Assembly: GCF_030812785.1 (NCBI RefSeq)
Contig: NZ_JAUSTJ010000002.1
Location: 248,001-312,000, forward strand
Direction of reading: 5' to 3'
Source: Sphingomonas kyeonggiensis
GTDB lineage: Bacteria > Pseudomonadota > Alphaproteobacteria > Sphingomonadales > Sphingomonadaceae
Length of the DNA: 64,000 nt
In this document: piece after piece, positions 26,728-34,479 of the stretch
Layout: each line of letters opens with the position of its first letter
Numbering within the stretch: position 1 is the first letter of the stretch
Program-made: the position numbers and the translations under genes
The notes under the pieces: generated by a model
What the model was told of the DNA's origin: nothing
What the model saw: the letters and a program-made list of their open reading frames with translations, nothing else
Databases searched by the model: none

Positions 26728-27047
26728 ATGGATATCGTCTGTTTTCCCGAGCCGAACTCCGGCTTGAGGAGATTGTCGACTATACGCGGTCGCGATGGGG
26801 CGATGCCCAGGCAGAGGCCTATCTCGACGGCATGCTCGCGCGCATCGAGGCATTGGCCGAGCGTACGATTCCATGGCGAACCATTCCGGCGGAACTGGGC
26901 GTCGCGGGATACTATGCCCGCTACGAAAGCCATCTGCTCTATTGGCGGGTTCTTGAAGACGGTGCGATCGGCGTCGTGACGATCCTGCACGAGCGCATGC
27001 AGCAGGTGGCTCCTCTGCGTGAAGCTTTCCTGGAGCCGGAACCCTAA
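26724..27047 (+). CDS. ParE/RelE-superfamily toxin
   Basis: 107 residues from the GTG at 26724 that overlaps the antitoxin TGA; a TTG at 26715 is the alternative. The sequence YRLFSRAELRLEEIVDYTRSRWG, then IPAELGVAGYYARYESHLLYWRVLEDGAIGVVTILHERM, is the standard ParE layout, with the HERMD-like end. ParE toxins inhibit DNA gyrase, while RelE relatives cleave mRNA; the order and ParD-type partner favour ParE. The 3' end overlaps the convergent oxyR stop by 4 bp. Confidence 0.88.
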   Translation: MNGYRLFSRAELRLEEIVDYTRSRWGDAQAEAYLDGMLARIEALAERTIPWRTIPAELGVAGYYARYESHLLYWRVLEDGAIGVVTILHERMQQVAPLREAFLEPEP

Positions 27048-27949
27048 GGCCGCGCTTCCGCCAGCACATCGGCCAGCAGCCGGAAGTCCCGCTCCCGCGG
27101 CGAAGCCTTCCGCCACACCAGAGCGATTCGCCGCGAGGCATTGTCCGCCTCAAGCGGCCGCGCCGCGACCTGGGTGTGGTCGAGGATCCCGGCGTCCACC
27201 GCCATCTCGGGCAGCATCGTCACGCCCAGGCCGTTGTCGACCATCTGCACCATGGTATGCAGCGAGGTGCCCAGCATCGTCGCCTCGGCGCGCATCTCCG
27301 GGCGGTTGCATGCGGCCAGCGCATGTTCCTTCAGGCAATGCCCGTCCTCGAGCATCAGCAGACGAGTCTCATCGATCTCGGCCGGATGTATCGAGGCGCT
27401 CGGGTCCATCTCGCCCTCCCGGTACGCGACGAACAGCCGGTCGTCGAACAACGGCGCGGTCTCCACATCGCCGCAGGCATAGGGCAAGGCGAGCAGCACG
27501 CAGTCGGTCCGGCCATGGTGCAAGCCCTCGCAGGCCTGGCCGCTGGTCTCCTCGCGCAGGTAGAGCTTCAGGTCGGGATAGTCGCGGCGCAGCTTGGGCA
27601 GGATACGCGGGAGGAGGAAGGGGGCGATCGTCGGGATCACGCTCATCCGCATCTCGCCCGAGAGCGGCCGCCCGGCGGCGCGGGCGAGGTCGCCCAGTTC
27701 GTCCGCCTCGCGCAGCACCCGGCGTGCCTTCTCGACGATGCGTTCCCCAAGGGGCGTGAAGCGCACCACCCGCCGTGTCCGCTCGACCAGCACCACCCCG
27801 ATCAGCGTCTCCAGCTCGCGGATGCCCGCCGACAGCGTCGACTGGGTGACGTAGCAGCTCTCCGCCGCCCGGCCGAAATGGCCATGGTCCTTGAGCGCGA
27901 CGAGATACTGGAGCTGCTTGAGCGTGGGGAGGTAGGTGGTCTGCGCCAT
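27044..27949 (-). CDS. oxyR: LysR-family hydrogen-peroxide sensor OxyR
   Basis: 301 residues. The winged helix-turn-helix is HFGRAAESCYVTQSTLSAGIREL. In the regulatory domain LMLEDGHCLKEHALAAC holds C205 and C214 with the same nine-residue spacing as the redox pair C199/C208 of E. coli OxyR, so a peroxide-induced disulfide is expected. It probably activates the nearby ahpC and ahpF, which lie on the same strand but upstream. It is convergent with the toxin gene. Confidence 0.92.
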   Translation of the reverse strand: MAQTTYLPTLKQLQYLVALKDHGHFGRAAESCYVTQSTLSAGIRELETLIGVVLVERTRRVVRFTPLGERIVEKARRVLREADELGDLARAAGRPLSGEMRMSVIPTIAPFLLPRILPKLRRDYPDLKLYLREETSGQACEGLHHGRTDCVLLALPYACGDVETAPLFDDRLFVAYREGEMDPSASIHPAEIDETRLLMLEDGHCLKEHALAACNRPEMRAEATMLGTSLHTMVQMVDNGLGVTMLPEMAVDAGILDHTQVAARPLEADNASRRIALVWRKASPRERDFRLLADVLAEARP

Positions 27950-28009
27950 TGATCGCCTGTATCGATTGTCAGGCGCCTATATAGTGAATAAGGCGATCAA
28001 GTCACCCCG

Positions 28010-28570
28010 TTACCGCATCGGCCCGCAAACGCCGACATTGGGATCGGGAATGATCACCCGCGAGCCCGTGCGAAAGCCCTTGAAGCTGCATCGGTTGAGG
28101 TCCCGCGCCACCACGGTCGCCGCGCGTTTCTTGAGCGCCTCGACACCGGCCACGAAATCGTCCCGCGCGGCGGCGAACTCGCGGCCCAGCGCTTCCCTGC
28201 GTAGTGCAGATACCCGCGGGCAGGCCTTGGCCAGGGTATCGAGCTGGCCGACCATCTCCCGCCACAGCGCGGGCTCGCCCGTCCGCCGCGCATAGTGATG
28301 AAAGGTTGAGGCCTGCAGGCAGTCATGGCCGCGGACCCCGATCTGCAGGACGCGGCCATCGTCGAGCAGTTCGACCGACATGTCGCCTTCGCGCGCGTCC
28401 CAGCGCAGATGCAGCTTCTTCCACGCATTGGGCGCATGGATCATCGGCACCTGGTCTGGATCGCGGGTCCATTCCTCCTGGATCAGCGTCATCGATCCGA
28501 AGGCGGTGCGATGCTCGACCGTGCCGCTCCATGCAGCAACGGCCAGCATCAAGGGGAGAAGGCCTGCCAT
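28010..28570 (-). CDS. Exported hypothetical protein
   Basis: 186 residues from the ATG at 28570 (MAGLLPLMLAVAAWSGTVEH), where the hydrophobic start looks like a signal peptide with a weak cleavage site. The rest is soluble and mixed alpha/beta, with Cys in GHDCLQAS, AKACPR, NRCSF and GVCGPMR, suggesting disulfides in the periplasm. A 24-residue upstream extension in frame is less likely. It lies between oxyR and ahpF on the same strand, but a terminator separates it from ahpF. I do not recognise the family. Confidence 0.6.
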   Translation of the reverse strand: MAGLLPLMLAVAAWSGTVEHRTAFGSMTLIQEEWTRDPDQVPMIHAPNAWKKLHLRWDAREGDMSVELLDDGRVLQIGVRGHDCLQASTFHHYARRTGEPALWREMVGQLDTLAKACPRVSALRREALGREFAAARDDFVAGVEALKKRAATVVARDLNRCSFKGFRTGSRVIIPDPNVGVCGPMR

Positions 28571-28603
28571 GCTCCGATCCTGCCCCGCGCCCGCGCAAAG
28601 GAA

Positions 28604-28629
28604 AAGGGCCGGGAACATGCCCGGCCCTT
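28604..28629 (-). terminator. Rho-independent terminator after ahpF
   Basis: The stem AAGGGCCGGG / CCCGGCCCTT (28604-28613 and 28620-28629) with loop AACATG is followed, in the minus direction, by TTTTCC. It starts 22 bp past the ahpF stop. Confidence 0.85.
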
Positions 28630-28651
28630 CCATTTGGTCCACGGTGGAGCG

Positions 28652-30229
28652 TTACGCCGCCTCGCTGAGTTCCTCGGGCAGCCGGATCATATAGTCGAAC
28701 GCCGAGAGCGCCGCGGTCGAGCCCGCGCCCATCGCGATCACGATCTGCTTGTAGGGCACGGTGGTGCAGTCGCCCGCCGCGAAGATGCCCTTCTGCGAAG
28801 TCTCCCCGCGAGCATCGATCTCGATCTCGCCGCGCGGCGACAGCGCGATGCTGTCCTTCAGCCACTCGGTGTTCGGGACCAGGCCGATCTGCACGAAGAT
28901 GCCTTCCAGCTCGATCTGGTGCTCGGTGCCGTGGTTGCGGTCCTTGTAGGTCAGGCTGGTGAGCTTCTGCCCGTCGCCCGCAACCTCGGTGGTCAGCGCC
29001 GAGGTGATCACCTTGACGTTGGCCATGCTGCCCAGCTTGCGCTGCAGCACCGCATCGGCGCGCAGCTGGCTGTCATATTCGATCAGCGTCACATGACCAA
29101 CGATCCCGGCCAAGTCGATCGCGGCCTCGACGCCGGAGTTGCCGCCGCCGATCACCGCCACGCGCTTGCCCTTGAACAGCGGGCCGTCGCAGTGCGGGCA
29201 ATAGGTCACGCCCTTGTTGCGATAGTCCTCCTCGCCGGGCACGCCCATCGTCCGCCAGCGCGCGCCGGTGGAGAGGATCACGGTGCGCGCCTTCAGCGTC
29301 GCGCCATTCTCAAGCACCACCTCGTGCAGCCCGCCCTCGTGGCGTGCCGGCACCAGCCTGGCGGCGCGCTGGTGGTTCATGATGTCGACGTCATAGTCCT
29401 TGACGTGCTGCTCCAGATGCGCGGCGAGCTTCGGCCCCTCGGTGTGGCTGACCGAGATGAAGTTCTCGATGCTCATCGTGTCGAGCACCTGCCCGCCGAA
29501 GCGCTCCGCCGCGATGCCGGTGCGGATGCCCTTGCGCGCCGCATAGATCGCCGCCGCAGCGCCGGCGGGGCCGCCGCCGACCACCAGCACTTCGAACGGC
29601 TCCTTGCTCGCGATCTTCGCCGCCGTGCGCGCGCCGGCCGCGGTGTCGATCTTCGCGACGATCTGCTCCAGCTCCATGCGGCCGCTGGCGAAGGGCTCGC
29701 CGTTCAGGAACACGCTCGGCACCGCCATGATCTGGCGCGCCTCGACTTCGGCCGGGAACAGCCCGCCGTCGATCGAGGTGTGGCGGATGCGCGGATTGAG
29801 CACCGCCATCAGGTTCAGCGCCTGCACCACATCCGGGCAGTTCTGGCAGGTCAGCGAGAAATAGGTCTCGAAGACGAAGTCGCCGTCCAGGTTCCTCACC
29901 TGCTCGATCAGCTCCTGCGCCGCCTTGCTCGGATGGCCGCCGACCTGAAGCAGGGCGAGCACCAGCGAGGTGAACTCGTGCCCCATCGGCAGGCCCGCGA
30001 AGCGCACGCCGATATCGGTGCCGGTGCGGTGGATCAGGAAGCTGGGCTTGCGGGCATCGTCATCGGTGCGAACGACCGAGACCTTGTCCGACAGCGCGGC
30101 GATTTCGTTCAGCAGCTCTTCCAGCTCGCGCGACTTGGCATCGTCACCAAGGCTGGCGACCAGCTCGATCGGCTCCCGGATGTTCGCGAGATAGCCCTTG
30201 AGCTGCTGGGTCAGGTTGGCGTCGAGCAT
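28652..30229 (-). CDS. ahpF: Alkyl hydroperoxide reductase subunit F (NADH:peroxiredoxin reductase)
   Basis: 525 residues, the full length of the family. Tandem N-terminal thioredoxin-like folds carry the CxxC at C128/C131 (TCQNC). The thioredoxin-reductase-like part has [12 protein letters not shown] (FAD site, about 217-228), the redox pair YCPHC (C344/C347) and [15 protein letters not shown] (NADH site). It passes electrons from NADH through FAD and both disulfides to AhpC. It lies downstream of ahpC on the same strand but separated by 241 bp with a terminator-like hairpin, so it may be expressed less than ahpC. Confidence 0.96.
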   Translation of the reverse strand: MLDANLTQQLKGYLANIREPIELVASLGDDAKSRELEELLNEIAALSDKVSVVRTDDDARKPSFLIHRTGTDIGVRFAGLPMGHEFTSLVLALLQVGGHPSKAAQELIEQVRNLDGDFVFETYFSLTCQNCPDVVQALNLMAVLNPRIRHTSIDGGLFPAEVEARQIMAVPSVFLNGEPFASGRMELEQIVAKIDTAAGARTAAKIASKEPFEVLVVGGGPAGAAAAIYAARKGIRTGIAAERFGGQVLDTMSIENFISVSHTEGPKLAAHLEQHVKDYDVDIMNHQRAARLVPARHEGGLHEVVLENGATLKARTVILSTGARWRTMGVPGEEDYRNKGVTYCPHCDGPLFKGKRVAVIGGGNSGVEAAIDLAGIVGHVTLIEYDSQLRADAVLQRKLGSMANVKVITSALTTEVAGDGQKLTSLTYKDRNHGTEHQIELEGIFVQIGLVPNTEWLKDSIALSPRGEIEIDARGETSQKGIFAAGDCTTVPYKQIVIAMGAGSTAALSAFDYMIRLPEELSEAA

Positions 30230-30246
30230 GGCATCTTTCCTTCTTC

Positions 30247-30274
30247 GTCACCCCGGACCTGTTCCGGGGTCCAC
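30247..30274. repeat. Single diverged arm of the family-B REP-like repeat
   Basis: Matches the left arm of the 12213 and 33776 elements with a few changes (core CCCCGGACCTGTTCCGGGG, itself nearly palindromic). No partner arm is seen in the ahpC-ahpF gap. Confidence 0.6.
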
Positions 30275-30394
30275 CGCGCCGCGAGGTACCGGCGGTGGTT
30301 GTTTGTCGGGGACGCGGCCAATGCATGCACTGGCCGCATCGCCGGTCGCTCGATGGCCCCCTCGGCAAGGGGCAGGGGCGAGCTGGACACAAAA

Positions 30395-30430
30395 CGGCCC
30401 GGGACAGAAGGGTATCGCCGTCCCGGGCCG
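30395..30430 (-). terminator. Terminator-like hairpin after ahpC
   Basis: The perfect 11-bp stem CGGCCCGGGAC / GTCCCGGGCCG (30395-30405 and 30420-30430) is followed in the minus direction by TTTTGTG. A second, shorter stem GGCGCCCG/CGGGCGCC (30436-30443 and 30456-30463) lies between it and the ahpC stop. Confidence 0.75.
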
Positions 30431-30470
30431 CTGGGGGCGCCCGCAAGGGGGCTAACGGGCGCCTGGGGGA

Positions 30471-31034
30471 TCAGATCTTGCCGACCAGGTCGAGCGACGG
30501 CGCCAGCGTCTCGGCGCCTTCTTCCCACTTGGCGGGGCAGACTTCGCCCGGGTGGGCCGCGATATACTGCGCAGCCTTGATCTTGCGGAGCAGCTCGGCC
30601 GCATTGCGGCCCACGCCCTCGCTGGTGATCTCGACCAGCTGGATCACGCCCTCGGGATCGACCACGAAGGTGCCGCGGTCGGCCAGGCCCTGGCCCTCAC
30701 GGAGCACGTCGAAGTTAGTCGACAGGACGTGGTTCTGGTCGCCGAGCATGTAATAATTGATCTTGCCGATCGCCGGCGAGGTGTCGTGCCAGGCCTTGTG
30801 GCTGAAGTGCGTGTCGGTCGACACCGAGTACACCTCGACGCCCATCTTCTGGAGCTGCGGGTAGATGTCCGCCAGGTCCTCGAGCTCGGTCGGGCACACA
30901 AAGGTGAAATCGGCCGGGTAGAAGAAGAACACCGCCCACTTGCCCTTCGTGTCCGCGTCGGTGACCTGGACGAACTTGCCTTCCTTATAGGCCTGCGCGG
31001 TGAACGGCTTGATGGTGCTGCCGATGAGAGCCAT
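30471..31034 (-). CDS. ahpC: Alkyl hydroperoxide reductase subunit C (2-Cys peroxiredoxin)
   Basis: 187 residues, the same length as E. coli AhpC, from the ATG at 31034 preceded by GGAGG. The peroxidatic Cys is C47 in [11 protein letters not shown] and the resolving Cys is C166 in [11 protein letters not shown]. It reduces H2O2 and alkyl hydroperoxides in the cytoplasm and is recycled by AhpF. The region upstream has paired ATCG/CGAT half-sites that may bind OxyR. A frame extending to 31094 lacks a ribosome binding site. Confidence 0.97.
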   Translation of the reverse strand: MALIGSTIKPFTAQAYKEGKFVQVTDADTKGKWAVFFFYPADFTFVCPTELEDLADIYPQLQKMGVEVYSVSTDTHFSHKAWHDTSPAIGKINYYMLGDQNHVLSTNFDVLREGQGLADRGTFVVDPEGVIQLVEITSEGVGRNAAELLRKIKAAQYIAAHPGEVCPAKWEEGAETLAPSLDLVGKI

Positions 31035-31125
31035 TGCTTGGTATTCCTCCAGAACGGGGGTTGTTGTTGCAAAAGCGAGATAGTCCCGCTGCATCGCAAT
31101 GTGAAATTGGAATAGCCGGTCGCGT

Positions 31126-31168
31126 TGATCGGTTTAGTCGATCAGTTCTGGTAAATTGATTGATCGAC
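31126..31168 (-). promoter_or_regulatory. Candidate OxyR-binding region upstream of ahpC
   Basis: Half-sites TGATCG (31126-31131) and CGATCA (31139-31144) are inverted with a 7-bp spacer; read as ATCG-N7-CGAT they mimic the OxyR ATAG-N7-CTAT arrangement. A further TGATCGAC (31161-31168) is inverted to GTCGATCA (31137-31144). The region lies about 90-135 bp before the ahpC start. Assignment to OxyR is inferred. Confidence 0.45.
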
Positions 31169-31303
31169 TGAATTATCTGCAATGCCGTGCAGCTATGCCC
31201 GTCTCACCACAGTCTTCACACGGGACGCGCAAGTGCGCAGCGGCGGCGAAGCCTGCTGCATCGCAAGATGAAAAGGGGCTGGTTCGGCCCGATCGGTGGA
31301 GGA

Positions 31304-31486
31304 TCAGAAGGCGCGGGCGATCGTCGCGATCACGGTTATCACGATCATGCTGCCCAGGATCAGGTCGAGCGGCCGGCAGGCGCCGAGCCAGTCGACGATC
31401 CGGCCCCAGCGCCGCTGCCATCTGCTTTCCTGCACGCCGATACGCCGTATCCGCCCGTGGCGGCTGTTCCTGCTGCTGTCCCACAT
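31304..31486 (-). CDS. Possible small membrane-anchored protein (60 residues)
   Basis: A short frame starting at ATG 31486. It is basic at the N-terminus (RQ/RR-rich) and ends in a hydrophobic stretch DLILGSMIVITVIATIARAF that looks like a C-terminal membrane segment. There is no clear ribosome binding site and no homology I can recall. It lies in the otherwise empty ahpC-TauE gap (31035-31799). Low confidence; it could be a chance frame. Confidence 0.28.
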   Translation of the reverse strand: MWDSSRNSRHGRIRRIGVQESRWQRRWGRIVDWLGACRPLDLILGSMIVITVIATIARAF

Positions 31487-31590
31487 GCGCGGGGATGTGG
31501 GGCGGATCGGCGTAAGGTTTCGAGAGGGAAGATGGGGCGGGGCGTAAGGAAGGTGTAAAGTGCCCACCTCGCCGCACCCCGCAAACATCC

Positions 31591-31630
31591 GTCATCCCGC
31601 GCCAATATTCGTCATCCCGCGCCAATATTC
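31591..31630. repeat. Two and a half tandem copies of a 20-bp unit
   Basis: GTCATCCCGCGCCAATATTC occurs at 31591-31610 and 31611-31630, then GTCATCCCG begins the REP-like element at 31631. The unit is thus a partial copy of the REP arm, probably amplified by slippage at the element edge. Confidence 0.8.
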
Positions 31631-31710
31631 GTCATCCCGGCGAAAGCCGGGATCTCGCGCGGCTCCTTCCCCGCGCCTTCGCCCGAGATCCCGGCTTTCG
31701 CCGGGATGAC
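31631..31710. repeat. REP-like inverted repeat, family A
   Basis: Perfect 26-nt arms at 31631-31656 and 31685-31710 (core TCATCCCGGCGAAAGCCGGG). Same family as 37750-37829 and 38804-38892; a lone arm is at 46809-46834. Confidence 0.88.
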
Positions 31711-31799
31711 GGATTTGAGGCGCGAGACGAGGTTCGTGGAACGGGCTGAGGCTAAGAGTGGCCGGCTTGACGGTATCGGCCACTGGATAACGGGATCGG

Positions 31800-32561
31800 T
31801 TACCGCCCCACCGCCAGGTAAAGATTGTACAAGCTCGTCAGCGTCAGCACGATGCCGACCATCAGCATCAGCGTCTTGGGCTCCACCCGCTTGGCGAGCA
31901 GCGCGCCGAACGGTGCCGCGATCACGCCGCCGATCAGCAGGCCCACCGTCGCCAGGGTGAAGGCGCCCCAGCCGAGCTGGGTGATGAAGGTCGCCGAGAT
32001 CGTCGTGGTGACGAAGAACTCGGCGGTGTTCACCGTGCCGATCGTGGTGCGCGGGCTCGCGCCCTGGACGAGCAGGTTGCTGGTCACCACCGGGCCCCAG
32101 CCGCCGCCGCCCGCCGCGTCGAGGAAGCCGCCGGCCAGACCCAGTGGCTCGACGATCTTGGGCGACTTCTCCTTGGGCGGATAGTGCCGGCTGCGCCACA
32201 GCAGGTAGAAGCCGATCCCGGTCAGATAGGCGAGGATGAAGGGCTTGGCGGTCCCGGCATTGATGTTCGACAGCACATAGGCGCCCAGGCCGCCGCCGAT
32301 AACGCCGGGCACGGCGATGCGCAGGAACAGCTTCCAGTTCACGTTCTTGTGCACCGCATGGCTGATGCCCGAAACGGCGGTGGTGAAGCTCTCGACCGTG
32401 TGCACGCCGGCAGAGGCGGCCGCGGGCGGCACCCCCAGGCTCAGCAACAGGGTGTTGGAGATCACGCCAAAGGCCATGCCCAGCGCGCCGTCCACCATCT
32501 GGGCGGCGAATCCCACCGCGATGAACGGCAGCAGGAGGGTCAGGTCGATTCCAAAGATCAT
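31800..32561 (-). CDS. TauE/SafE-family membrane permease (probable sulfite or sulfur-compound exporter)
   Basis: 253 residues from the ATG at 32561 (MIFGIDLTLLLPFIAV), about seven or eight membrane segments. Motifs GFAAQMVDGALGMAFG, then GLAGGFLDAAGGGGWGPV are the duplicated glycine-rich signature of the TauE/SafE family (former DUF81). It is divergent from cysE, which makes O-acetylserine for sulfide fixation, so a link to sulfur metabolism is likely but inferred. The upstream frame to 32645 would place 28 polar residues before TM1. The stem AGTGGCCG/CGGCCACT (31757-31784) follows the stop. Confidence 0.82.
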   Translation of the reverse strand: MIFGIDLTLLLPFIAVGFAAQMVDGALGMAFGVISNTLLLSLGVPPAAASAGVHTVESFTTAVSGISHAVHKNVNWKLFLRIAVPGVIGGGLGAYVLSNINAGTAKPFILAYLTGIGFYLLWRSRHYPPKEKSPKIVEPLGLAGGFLDAAGGGGWGPVVTSNLLVQGASPRTTIGTVNTAEFFVTTTISATFITQLGWGAFTLATVGLLIGGVIAAPFGALLAKRVEPKTLMLMVGIVLTLTSLYNLYLAVGR

Positions 32562-32647
32562 TCGCACCTTGAAGGTTGGGCCGGGAAGGAATGGATGACG
32601 GCCCCGGAACGTTCCAACAAGATACATACGCTTTACCGCGCCCAAGC

Positions 32648-32666
32648 CCAGAATGGGCCATTCTGG
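32648..32666. promoter_or_regulatory. 19-bp perfect palindrome in the TauE-cysE divergent promoter region
   Basis: CCAGAATGGGCCATTCTGG has 9-bp arms around a single G. It lies 51 bp before the cysE start and 87 bp before the permease start. Such a site is likely an operator for a dimeric regulator of the two divergent genes; the regulator is not identifiable. Confidence 0.6.
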
Positions 32667-32717
32667 AATTCCGCGGGTTTAGCTATTATGTGGGCTCCCG
32701 ATAAAAGGGGACCGGCC

Positions 32718-33407
32718 ATGTTCCAGCGCCTGGTGGCGTATCTAGATTCGATCAAGGCGCGCGATCCCGCGCCGCGATCGCGCGCGGAAATCCTGCTCTA
32801 CCCGGGCGTCTGGGCGCTCGGCTATCACCGCATCGCGCATGCGCTGTTCCGCAACCGCCTGTTCTTCCTCGCCCGCGTGGTGAACCACTGGTCGCGCTTC
32901 GTGACCGCGATCGACATCCATCCGGGTGCGAAGATCGGCCGCAACTTCTTCATCGACCATGGCTTCGTGGTGATCGGCGAGACGGCGGAGATCGGCAACG
33001 ACGTCACCATCTACCAGTGCGTCACCCTAGGCGGCACCAGCCCGGACAATGGCGTGGCCGGCAAGCGCCACCCGACGATCCTCGACGGCGCGATCCTCGG
33101 CTCGGGCGCGCAGGTGCTCGGCCCGATCACCGTCGGCGAGCGTGCCCGGGTCGGCGCCAATGCGGTGGTCACCAAGGACGTCGCGCCCGGCGCGGTGATG
33201 GTCGGCATCCCGGCCAAGCCGACCCTGGTCGAGGCCGAGAAGTGGCAGAAGGACTTCGTGCCCTATGGCACGCCCTGCAGCGACCTGTTCGATCCGCAGA
33301 CCCAGAAGCTCGAACTGATGCGCTGCGAGCTGGAGGCGATGCGCAAGCGGCTCGATGCCGTGCTGGCCGAGCGGCGGACGGAAGGGGAGCAGCGCGACAG
33401 CGCGTAG
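32718..33407 (+). CDS. cysE: Serine O-acetyltransferase
   Basis: 229 residues from the ATG at 32718. It is the shorter EpsC-like form (E. coli CysE is 273). The left-handed beta-helix hexapeptides run from IDIHPGAKIGRNFFIDHGFVVIGETAEIGNDVTIYQCVTLGGTS through VLGPITVGERARVGANAVVTKDV, with catalytic His/Asp in IHPGAKIG and FIDHG. It makes O-acetylserine from serine and acetyl-CoA, the first step of cysteine synthesis. The Arg/Glu-rich C-terminus is a helix and lacks the usual terminal Ile needed for the cysteine synthase complex. The stop directly abuts the next start (TAGATG). Confidence 0.93.
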   Translation: MFQRLVAYLDSIKARDPAPRSRAEILLYPGVWALGYHRIAHALFRNRLFFLARVVNHWSRFVTAIDIHPGAKIGRNFFIDHGFVVIGETAEIGNDVTIYQCVTLGGTSPDNGVAGKRHPTILDGAILGSGAQVLGPITVGERARVGANAVVTKDVAPGAVMVGIPAKPTLVEAEKWQKDFVPYGTPCSDLFDPQTQKLELMRCELEAMRKRLDAVLAERRTEGEQRDSA

Positions 33408-33746
33408 ATGGGCACCGTAACCCCGCTCCCTCTCGGACGCCCCGGACAGGTCGGTTTCGAGCGTCCGGAACTCACCCGCATCTTCGATCTCTACGGCCGC
33501 ATGGTCGCCGCCGGCCATTGGCGCGACTATGCGATGTCGTTCGATCTCGACGCCGCGATCTTCGCCGCCTTCCGCCGTGCCGCCGAGCGTCCCGAATACC
33601 GCATCGAGAAGCGCCCCAGCCTGCGCAACCGCCAGGGCATGTGGATGCTGGTCGGCGAAGCCGGCACCATCCTCAAGCGCGGCCATGAGCTCGGCCCGGT
33701 CCTCGCCCCGGTCGAGCGCCGGCTGATGAAGCTGGTGGAGGAATAG
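33408..33746 (+). CDS. DUF2794-like protein
   Basis: 112 residues starting at ATG 33408 immediately after the cysE stop, so the two are co-translated. The sequence FERPELTRIFDLYGRMVAAGHWRDYAMSFDLDAAIFAAFRRAAERPEYRIEKRPSLRNRQGMWMLVG fits the small alphaproteobacterial DUF2794 family. No catalytic motif, signal or membrane segment is visible. Function is unknown; conserved linkage to cysE may be informative. Confidence 0.75.
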   Translation: MGTVTPLPLGRPGQVGFERPELTRIFDLYGRMVAAGHWRDYAMSFDLDAAIFAAFRRAAERPEYRIEKRPSLRNRQGMWMLVGEAGTILKRGHELGPVLAPVERRLMKLVEE

Positions 33747-33775
33747 GGGCGGGCGAGGCCCATCGCATTCCCATC

Positions 33776-33880
33776 GTCACCCCGGCCTTGTGCCGGGGTC
33801 CACGGTGCCGCAACGGAGATGCAAGAGCCTCCCGTCTGTCACTCTCCTCCCGGTGGACCCCGGCACAAGGCCGGGGTGAC
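33776..33880. repeat. REP-like inverted repeat, family B
   Basis: The 28-nt arms 33776-33803 and 33853-33880 are perfect inverted copies and identical in sequence to the arms at 12213-12318, while the internal segment differs. It lies between the convergent DUF2794-like and Lrp genes. Confidence 0.88.
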
Positions 33881-33890
33881 AATAACGGAA

Positions 33891-34370
33891 TTACCCCAAT
33901 CCCACCGGCACCGGACTCATCCCGCCGGTCTCGCGGATCACCACAAGCGTCTCGAAGGTCCGCACCCGTTCGTCGGCCGAGAAGAGGCGGCGGACCAGAT
34001 CGTCATAGCTCTCCATGTCGCGGGCGAGGATCCGTACCGCGAAGTCATGGTCGCCGGTAACGTTCCACGCCTCCATCACCTCGGGCTCGCGGCGGAAGAT
34101 CTCGAACATCTCGCTCACCGTGTCGGCGGTCTCGCGCTCCAGCGTCACCAGCACGATCATCGACAGCGGCCAGCCGAGCGTCTTCGGGCGCACCACCGCG
34201 ATCTCGCGCTCGATCACCCCCGTCTCGCGCAGCCGCCTTATCCGCCGATAGCAGGCCGGGGCGGACAGCCCGACCTTCTCCGCCAGCGCCGCCACCGGCT
34301 GCTGCACATCCAGCTGGAGCAGCTCGAGCAACTTGAGGTCGAACGAATCGAGCGGTTCAATCTTCGTCAT
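33891..34370 (-). CDS. Lrp/AsnC-family transcriptional regulator
   Basis: 159 residues. The N-terminal helix-turn-helix is DSFDLKLLELLQLDVQQPVAALAEKVGLSAPACYRRIRRLRETGVI. The C-terminal RAM domain (MIVLVTLERE, then EVMEAWNVTGDHDFAVRILARDMESYDDLV) binds amino acids. It is divergent from an EamA-type exporter with a palindrome between them, an arrangement typical of amino-acid-responsive control of an amino-acid exporter. Confidence 0.92.
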   Translation of the reverse strand: MTKIEPLDSFDLKLLELLQLDVQQPVAALAEKVGLSAPACYRRIRRLRETGVIEREIAVVRPKTLGWPLSMIVLVTLERETADTVSEMFEIFRREPEVMEAWNVTGDHDFAVRILARDMESYDDLVRRLFSADERVRTFETLVVIRETGGMSPVPVGLG

Positions 34371-34385
34371 TTTGCGAGGGTAGCG

Positions 34386-34400
34386 CGATAAACTTTATCG
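34386..34400. promoter_or_regulatory. Candidate Lrp-type operator
   Basis: CGATAAACTTTATCG is a perfect 15-nt palindrome 16 bp upstream of the Lrp-like gene and 80 bp before the divergent exporter. Its AT-rich centre and length fit Lrp/AsnC sites. Autoregulation and control of the exporter are inferred. Confidence 0.6.
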
Positions 34401-34479
34401 TGTAAGCGCCAAAATAAACCACCCTTATCGCCCGATATTTCTATCCTCGGCGCCACACCAGCCAATATCCGAGTAGCAA

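Noticed and set aside
31173-31625. 150-residue frame in the ahpC-TauE gap
   Set aside because: Runs through the tandem repeats, Pro/Arg-rich, no start signal. Only a short membrane-like piece in another frame was kept, at low confidence.
31591-31710. Short direct repeats considered as a CRISPR or attachment site
   Set aside because: Only 2.5 copies without spacers, continuous with a REP-like arm; no integrase nearby.
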